Below, in pieces: positions 42,036 through 46,684 of a DNA stretch of 46,684 bases. Made by a program: the position numbers and the translations under genes. Source of the stretch: Fimbriimonas ginsengisoli (GTDB lineage Bacteria > Armatimonadota > Fimbriimonadia > Fimbriimonadales > Fimbriimonadaceae). The stretch spans positions 1 through 46,684 of the forward strand of contig JACOSL010000051.1 in assembly GCA_016179045.1 (NCBI GenBank), written 5' to 3'. The notes below the pieces were generated by a model, which saw nothing but the letters and a program-made list of their open reading frames with translations, had not been told where the DNA came from and searched no databases. Position 1 is the stretch's first letter; the number at the start of each line of letters is the position of its first letter.

Positions 42036-42166
42036 GATTCAGGTTCGGCATCTCGGCACAGTTACAGACGCACAAAAAATTGCGTCCGCTTCCATGATGA
42101 CTCAACTTTGGGCTCAACGCCAAGTGCTTTTGAGATCGTCCCGCAAGATTGCAGTTGAGAGCAGCC

Positions 42167-42883
42167 TCACAGCACGCCTTTCGGCGGCATGATCGAGAGT
42201 TCGTCGATCGTGCGATCGGCGGGCAGATCGAGCACCCAGGCGATCGCCTCTGCCACCGCGCGAGCGGTCAGCATGTCCTCACGCTCGGGCATGGAACCAA
42301 CACTATCCCATAGCGGCGTGGTGGTTGCGCCTGGCAATAGGTTGGTGACCTTTACGCCCTTCCGCCGCACCTCCTCCGACAGAATCCGTCCGAAATGGCG
42401 AAGCCCCGCCTTCGCGGCGCCGTAAGCGGCCGCGCCTGCCATCGGCCGGTCGGCGGCCACGCTGAGCACGTTGACGATCCGCCCGCCTCCCGACTCCAGC
42501 ATCCACGGCAAGACGGCGTGGCAGAGCTGCATCGGGCCAAGAAGGTTGGCTGCGATCTGCTCCTCGATCTCCTGCCACGGCATCCCGGCGAAAGGGCCAA
42601 ACTTAGCCGCGCCCATAAGGTTGACGAGCGCGGGCGAATGGCCCGGGAATACTTCTCTGGCTCGCGCGATCGCCTTCTCGCAAGCCGAATGCAGGGTCAA
42701 ATCGCCCGGTACGGCCAAGCTGCGCACGCCATCGGCAGAGCACTCTTCGGCAAGCCGTTCCAGGTCTTCCTTACGGCGCGCGGCAAGCACCAAGTCGAAA
42801 CCGCGTAGCGCCAACTCGCGCGCGGTCTGGCGTCCAATGCCGCCCGTCGCTCCACTCACGATCGCGAGCCTGCCGCCGTTCAA
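42167..42883 (-). CDS. Short-chain dehydrogenase/reductase
   Basis: The 238-residue SDR has the NADP-type loop VSGATGGIGRQTARELALRG (9-28), the strand-4 NLMGAAK and a serine in NVLSVAAD. The catalytic pair is in AYGAAKAG (YxxxK). It begins with TTG 42883, overlapping the stop of the two-domain pterin synthase homologue as TTGA, so the two are coupled. Sepiapterin reductase, which follows 6-pyruvoyl-tetrahydropterin synthase in biopterin synthesis, is also an SDR. The context therefore suggests a pterin carbonyl reductase, but sequence alone does not prove it. Confidence 0.85.
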   Translation of the reverse strand: MNGGRLAIVSGATGGIGRQTARELALRGFDLVLAARRKEDLERLAEECSADGVRSLAVPGDLTLHSACEKAIARAREVFPGHSPALVNLMGAAKFGPFAGMPWQEIEEQIAANLLGPMQLCHAVLPWMLESGGGRIVNVLSVAADRPMAGAAAYGAAKAGLRHFGRILSEEVRRKGVKVTNLLPGATTTPLWDSVGSMPEREDMLTARAVAEAIAWVLDLPADRTIDELSIMPPKGVL

Positions 42884-43701
42884 GCGCCGACCTCGAAGAT
42901 GTTGCGCGCGGTCTCATGCAGGCGAATGCGGATCAGCTCGCCCGGCACTCTGCCCTTCAGTCGTTCGAAGATCTCCATCGCGACCACCTCGCTCGTCGCG
43001 GGCTTGCCTGCAAACTCGGGCAGGTCCTCGCTGAGATTGCGGTGGTCGTACCGTTCGACGACCTGCTCGCTCACCGACTGGTCGAGCTCGTTGAGGTCGA
43101 CACTCATACCCGTACGGGGGTCGGTTTTAGCCGACACGGTCACTTCGAGCAGATAGTTATGCCCATGGCCGGCCGGGTTGTTGCACTTGCCGTAAAGCTC
43201 AAGGTTCTCCTTCTCGGAGAGGCCAGGGGCGTGCAACCGGTGCGAGGCGGCAAATTCGTAAACGCGGGTGAGGGTGATTGCATCCATAGTCATCTCTCCA
43301 TAGAACTCGGGGGTCTCTTGCAACCGCAACGCGGCCAGCCGAGCGGTTGCGGGCAAGGCGCCGGGAGCGGAAAGCCGTTTCCAGACAAATCGAAGCAGGT
43401 TCTCGACGCAGGGCACGACGCCGGCCAGCTCGGAGATTTCGTCGTTCAGGCTCTTGCCGTCGAAGCGGTCCACAACCTCGGCCTGCAGCAAGTCGTCGAT
43501 GCGCTTGATGTTCACGACCATGCCGGTGGCGGGATCGACCGGGCCTTCGACCGTCGCCTCGAGCAGATAGTTGTGCCCGTGGTTGTAGCGCGAGGCCCAC
43601 CGCCCGAACAGGGCGCGGTTTTCCTTCTCGGAAAGCCCGGGCAGCCAATAGCGATGCCCGCTCGAAAAGGACACCTGCCGGGTCAGTCGAACGCTTGCCA
43701 T
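42880..43701 (-). CDS. Two-domain 6-pyruvoyl-tetrahydropterin synthase/QueD homologue
   Basis: The 273-residue protein is a tandem fusion of two PTPS/QueD units (about 1-137 and 138-273). Both keep the zinc histidines: H16, H41, H43 and H154, H179, H181. Unit 2 has the full active site: C173 in YGKCNNPAGHGHNY, D219-H220 and E263. In unit 1 the cysteine position is W35 and the Asp-His pair is D81-G82, so that half is probably structural. PTPS converts dihydroneopterin triphosphate to 6-pyruvoyl-tetrahydropterin; QueD makes a queuosine precursor. ATG 43701 (TGATG overlap with the permease stop) is preceded by AGGGAAGG. Confidence 0.87.
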   Translation of the reverse strand: MASVRLTRQVSFSSGHRYWLPGLSEKENRALFGRWASRYNHGHNYLLEATVEGPVDPATGMVVNIKRIDDLLQAEVVDRFDGKSLNDEISELAGVVPCVENLLRFVWKRLSAPGALPATARLAALRLQETPEFYGEMTMDAITLTRVYEFAASHRLHAPGLSEKENLELYGKCNNPAGHGHNYLLEVTVSAKTDPRTGMSVDLNELDQSVSEQVVERYDHRNLSEDLPEFAGKPATSEVVAMEIFERLKGRVPGELIRIRLHETARNIFEVGA

Positions 43702-44561
43702 CACCCTTCCCTACGATACGGCCTGCCGAGAGCTTTCGGCGCGAGCGATCCTTTGCCGGTCAGGGCGAGCACGGCAAGCGCGAGAACGTAGGGAACGGCG
43801 ATTAGCAGGTGGGCGGAGACCTCAACCGCGCCGCCTTGGACCACGTACTGGACCGCCTCGGCGGCGCCGATGAGCAGCGAGGCGAAAAACACCCCCACCG
43901 GCTTCCAGCGACCGAAGGTGACCATCGCGATCGCCATGAACCCCCGCCCGCCCGTCATCCCCTCCGCGAAAGAGCCCGCGATGCCAAGCGAAAGATACGC
44001 CCCCGCGAGGCCCGCGAATAGGCCGCCGACCAGCATCGCCGACATCCGCAACCGCTCGACCGACCAACCCGCCGCCTCCACCGAACGGGGCGCCTGGCCT
44101 ACCGCCCTCAATGCCAGGCCCCAGCCGGTCCGAGCCAGCCCCCACGTGAGCAGAGGCACCGACAGCAGCAGGAACCACAAGACCGGATCGAGCCCTGCCA
44201 GCGAAGGCACTTTCTCGACGCTAAGCAGCCGACCCGTCTGGCCGAACTGGGCACGGAACAGGGTGCCGGTCACGCCGAGCGCGAGCAGATTCCACGCCGC
44301 CCCCACCACGACCTGGTCGGCAGCGAGCCGGATGCAGAACCAGCCATTGATGAGCGCGCTGACGAGCCCTACCACCAGCCCCATCGCCAGCCCCAGCCAG
44401 GGCGAGTGGCTGAAGTAGGTGGCAGTCATCGCGCCATAGCCCGCCGCCAGCATCGTGCCCTCGAGCCCGATGTGGATCACCCCCGCCTTCTGGGTCACCG
44501 ATTCGCCCAGCGCGGCAAGCGCCACCGGCGCGGAGAAGGTGAGCACCTGGATCGGGTCCAT
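43701..44561 (-). CDS. ABC transporter permease (nucleoside/sugar type, BPD_transp_2)
   Basis: The 286-residue membrane protein has about eight spans and the features of the second permease of nucleoside uptake systems: PVALAALGESVTQKAGVIHIGLEGTMLAAGYGA, DQVVVGAAWNLLALGVTGTLFR and MTGGRGFMAIAMVTFGRWKPVGVF. The rest of the transporter (ATPase, first permease, lipoprotein) is not in the window, which is odd because these usually form one operon. It is first in a coupled operon with the pterin synthase homologue and the SDR. CAAAAT lies 8 nt before the ATG. Confidence 0.87.
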   Translation of the reverse strand: MDPIQVLTFSAPVALAALGESVTQKAGVIHIGLEGTMLAAGYGAMTATYFSHSPWLGLAMGLVVGLVSALINGWFCIRLAADQVVVGAAWNLLALGVTGTLFRAQFGQTGRLLSVEKVPSLAGLDPVLWFLLLSVPLLTWGLARTGWGLALRAVGQAPRSVEAAGWSVERLRMSAMLVGGLFAGLAGAYLSLGIAGSFAEGMTGGRGFMAIAMVTFGRWKPVGVFFASLLIGAAEAVQYVVQGGAVEVSAHLLIAVPYVLALAVLALTGKGSLAPKALGRPYRREG

Positions 44562-44791
44562 CGCCTAGGATTTTGCTGAAGACGACATGCGTTTTGTTGC
44601 TTTCGGTCTTTGCCCTGTTGCGGAACGGGTCATTGGCCCTCTTCCTAGCTGTTCTCGGGGGCGCAACACCGGTGCGTTCCTGGCAGTCGAGGTAGCAAGA
44701 ATGCTGGTTTTAGTGTGTCCGGAACGCCCCGGGCGACGTAAGCCGCGCCCCAGAGCTTCGGATCACGGGTGCGATCACTGTCAAACCGTTG

Positions 44792-44827
44792 TAGGATTAA
44801 CCTGAGCGCCTGCTCGCTCAAAGGAGC
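44792..44827 (+). promoter_or_regulatory. Promoter and leader of the first secreted repeat protein
   Basis: TAGGAT at 44792-44797 is the likely -10. A small hairpin TGAGCG-CCTGCT-CGCTCA (44803-44820) follows, then AAAGGAG at 44821-44827, 6 nt before the ATG. The paralogue downstream has the same plan. The 230 bp upstream, back to the permease gene, hold no convincing gene. Confidence 0.55.
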
Positions 44828-44833
44828 ACAACC

Positions 44834-45700
44834 ATGAAGCCCTACAAACTCTATCTGCTCACCGGCGCCGGCATCGGCGCCCTCGTCGCCCCCGCCCTGT
44901 TCACCCGCGCGGAGGCTCGGCGCGCGCCCACCGCGACATCGGTGCTTGAGGTGAACACCGCCGCCCAGGCCGTGTCAACGTCGGCGCAAGGCACGACGAC
45001 GGTAGGGGGCACCGTGAACGTAGGCAATACGCCCACCGTCAACGTCGGAAACTTGCCTACGACGACAACTGTCGCGGGCACCGTAAACGTAGGCAACACG
45101 CCGAGCGTCAGCATCAGCGGCACTCCTACTGTCGACGTCGGAAACTTCCCTGCCACGACGAGTGTCGCAGGCACTGTCGGCCTATCCGCTGGCACCTCCG
45201 TCGCCATCTCGGGAACGCCGTCGGTGAATCTTTCTGGCATTCCCACGGTAAATGTCGGAAACGGTCTGTCGATGCCTGTCGGTACGAGCTACACGGAGCA
45301 CCGAACTCCCGTGAGCTATTCCGGTGTCGCCATGATCCCTGACGGTTATACAACCGGCAGCGACAGCAGCATTGTCGTGCCGCCCGGAATGCGTCTTTTC
45401 GTGAAGTCGGTGAGCATCGACGGTCAAGTTATTTCGACCCAGCAAATAGTTAGAGTCCAGTGGCGTAGCGTAACCGTGGCCAGTGCGCTCAATTACGAGA
45501 TAGGGTTTACGGGCCTTACGCGCAGCGGATCCGAAGATGGCGCGGTGCACTGGTTCGGCAACATTTCCACGGATTTCGAGGTGGATCCAGGGATGATTTT
45601 GAGGGTGGACGTCAGCAGGGGCGACACGGGAACCACTGGCCAGGCTCTCGTCAAATACGTGTTCAACGGCTATCTCGACCCGGTACCGGGCCCTTGTTAG
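44834..45700 (+). CDS. Secreted repeat protein, VGNTPSVSISGTPTVDVGN type
   Basis: The 288-residue protein has a signal peptide (MKPYKLYLLTGAGIGALVAPALFTRAEA). A short beta-repeat region follows at about 50-145, in which units such as GGTVNVGNTPTVNVGNLPTT and AGTVNVGNTPSVSISGTP alternate, as in thin beta-helix or trimeric fibre stalks. The C-terminal domain (150-288) has no repeats: VPPGMRLFVKSVSIDGQVIS..., ending in YLDPVPGPC. It is probably displayed on or released from the cell surface. A paralogue lies 230 bp downstream. I do not recognise a named family. Confidence 0.7.
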   Translation: MKPYKLYLLTGAGIGALVAPALFTRAEARRAPTATSVLEVNTAAQAVSTSAQGTTTVGGTVNVGNTPTVNVGNLPTTTTVAGTVNVGNTPSVSISGTPTVDVGNFPATTSVAGTVGLSAGTSVAISGTPSVNLSGIPTVNVGNGLSMPVGTSYTEHRTPVSYSGVAMIPDGYTTGSDSSIVVPPGMRLFVKSVSIDGQVISTQQIVRVQWRSVTVASALNYEIGFTGLTRSGSEDGAVHWFGNISTDFEVDPGMILRVDVSRGDTGTTGQALVKYVFNGYLDPVPGPC

Positions 45701-45861
45701 GGCGACGCAACGGTGGCTCTCTCACCCTCTGAGCAGCGCATGCTATGAGGGTGGGCGCCTTCTCGCGATGAAGGGATGACCGGCTTCGCAAAATTGCTGG
45801 ATTTTCGCAAAACGAGAGCCAGCGGTGAGTTAGACTGCCCCGCCCGACATTACAATTTCTC

Positions 45862-45923
45862 TTTCCAGCGAGCCGAATCCGCTGTAGTATTTACCTAAGC
45901 GCTAGCTTAAGCGCTCCAAGGAG
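45862..45923 (+). promoter_or_regulatory. Promoter and leader of the second secreted repeat protein
   Basis: TTTCCA at 45862-45867 and TAGTAT at 45885-45890 are 17 nt apart. AAGCGCT repeats follow, then AAGGAG at 45918-45923, 7 nt before the ATG. TGTAG[GT]ATT[AT]ACCT[GA]AGCGC is shared with the first paralogue, so the two genes were duplicated with their promoter. Confidence 0.6.
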
Positions 45924-45930
45924 CCCCCTC

Positions 45931-46684
45931 ATGAAGCCTTACAAACTCTATCTGCTAACCGGCGCCAGCATCGGCGCCCTTGTCGCCCCCGCATTGTTCA
46001 CCCGCGCTGAGGCGCGGCGCACGCCCACGCCCACGTCGGTGGTTGTCGTCAACGGCCTCGCTCAGCCCGTGCCCACTGCGGCACAGGGCACGACGACGGT
46101 CGGAGGCACGGTGAATGTCGGAAACACGCCGAGCGTCAGCATCAGCGGCACGCCCACCGTGGACGTCGGCAACTTCCCCGCCACGACGACAGTCGCCGGC
46201 ACCGTCAACGTGGGCAACACGCCAAGCGTCAGCATCAGCGGCACGCCCACCGTCGATGTCGGGAACTCGGTTCCCGCCGTGCAAAGCGGCACCTGGAACG
46301 TGGGTGTGAACAATCTTCCGGCCGTTCAAGCCGTGCGCGGCGCTGACAATCCTGCGCTGCAACCGTGGCAGAGTGGGGCGATGGCCACCTTGCTCGACGG
46401 ACACTTTTTCACAGACCCCTTCACGGTGACAACCGTTCCTGGCGGAAAGAGGCTGGTGATTCAGCATGTGAGCGCGGAGGGCGACCTTACCCCGGGCCAA
46501 AAATGGATCAGGGTTTTACTCCTCACGCACGCCGGGGGGATGTTTCAGCAGCACTATTTCCAAATGAATCTACTAGGTGGGGCTGGCGGCGACGAGTTCA
46601 GCGGGTTTTCTGAGCAGGTGGCTCTGTATGCTGACGCAGGCACGAACGTAGTGGCACAGGCGACCCGTAGCGACACCACCGGCG
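45931..46684 (+). CDS. Secreted repeat protein paralogue (3' end outside window)
   Basis: The first 251 codons are present. The signal peptide MKPYKLYLLTGASIGALVAPALFTRAEARR is nearly identical to that of the preceding gene. The repeat region (about 50-115) has two nearly identical copies of VGNTPSVSISGTPTVDVGN separated by FPATTTVAGTVN. From about residue 120 the sequence differs fully from the first paralogue (VQSGTWNVGVNNLPAVQ..., then VTTVPGGKRLVIQHVSAEGDL). So the two genes share export signal and stalk but have different heads, although both heads contain a PPGMRLFVKSVS/PGGKRLVIQHVS-like strand. Confidence 0.68.
   Translation, partial: MKPYKLYLLTGASIGALVAPALFTRAEARRTPTPTSVVVVNGLAQPVPTAAQGTTTVGGTVNVGNTPSVSISGTPTVDVGNFPATTTVAGTVNVGNTPSVSISGTPTVDVGNSVPAVQSGTWNVGVNNLPAVQAVRGADNPALQPWQSGAMATLLDGHFFTDPFTVTTVPGGKRLVIQHVSAEGDLTPGQKWIRVLLLTHAGGMFQQHYFQMNLLGGAGGDEFSGFSEQVALYADAGTNVVAQATRSDTTG

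Noticed and set aside
41904-42166. tmRNA, SRP RNA or 6S RNA in the HNH leader
   Set aside because: No GGAAGG SRP loop, no tRNA-like CCA end or tag frame, and no extended 6S-type bubble could be drawn.
44587-44805. 72-codon plus-strand frame before the secreted repeat protein gene
   Set aside because: Cys/Arg/Pro-rich without a -10 or ribosome-binding site; it runs into the promoter of the next gene.

Overview
The window is 46.7 kb of a GC-rich, gene-dense bacterial chromosome. Everything in it is bacterial housekeeping or ordinary accessory content, and I see no transposase, integrase, phage structural gene or CRISPR array. The gene mix (MutL/GlmL-type ATPase, a quinate-dehydrogenase-like plus COG5322 pair, NurA/HerA, DUF4337, CIRCE-controlled groESL, many GTG/TTG starts) and the gene style suggest a free-living bacterium from a deep branch. 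Armatimonadota (Fimbriimonadia-like) is my best guess. It is inference, because no rRNA is present.

Layout. 1-5.6 kb: an inositol-monophosphatase end, tRNA-Gly(GCC), a sulfotransferase, nadC-birA and a MutL-type ATPase. The two intergenic regions here carry arrays of an 11-bp direct repeat built on GTTCGAC. 5.6-10.4 kb: a HEPN-like protein, a 43-residue membrane protein, a field of palindromic repeats, accD-accA and a duplicated secreted metallopeptidase. 10.6-15.8 kb: a four-gene cassette (Tat-exported protein, cobalamin-type radical SAM enzyme, methyltransferase carrying an in-frame repeat insertion, phytanoyl-CoA dioxygenase-like enzyme). 15.9-20.8 kb: guaA, a small membrane protein, hpt, rho with a short upstream ORF, and a dNTP triphosphohydrolase. 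20.9-28.6 kb: an MHS-family transporter, an orphan HicB-like protein, ridA, a dehydrogenase-like pair, NurA-HerA and a GNAT enzyme.

28.7-31.7 kb: groES-groEL under a CIRCE operator with a tiny coupled upstream ORF, a His/Lys/Met-rich secreted protein and a small membrane protein. 31.8-36.7 kb: amidohydrolase, amine oxidase, UbiA prenyltransferase, DUF4337 and a conserved hypothetical. 36.7-44.6 kb: pgk, ygfZ, a TMEM14-like protein, a sensor kinase, an HNH protein with a structured leader, then a coupled operon of a nucleoside permease, a two-domain 6-pyruvoyl-tetrahydropterin synthase homologue and an SDR. 44.8 kb to the end: two paralogous secreted repeat proteins, the second cut by the window edge.

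Two themes recur. Many starts have a TANNNT-like hexamer only 5-9 nt upstream and no Shine-Dalgarno sequence, which suggests widespread leaderless transcription. Several families of dispersed palindromic or helically phased repeats fill the intergenic space, and one has entered a coding region without breaking the frame.
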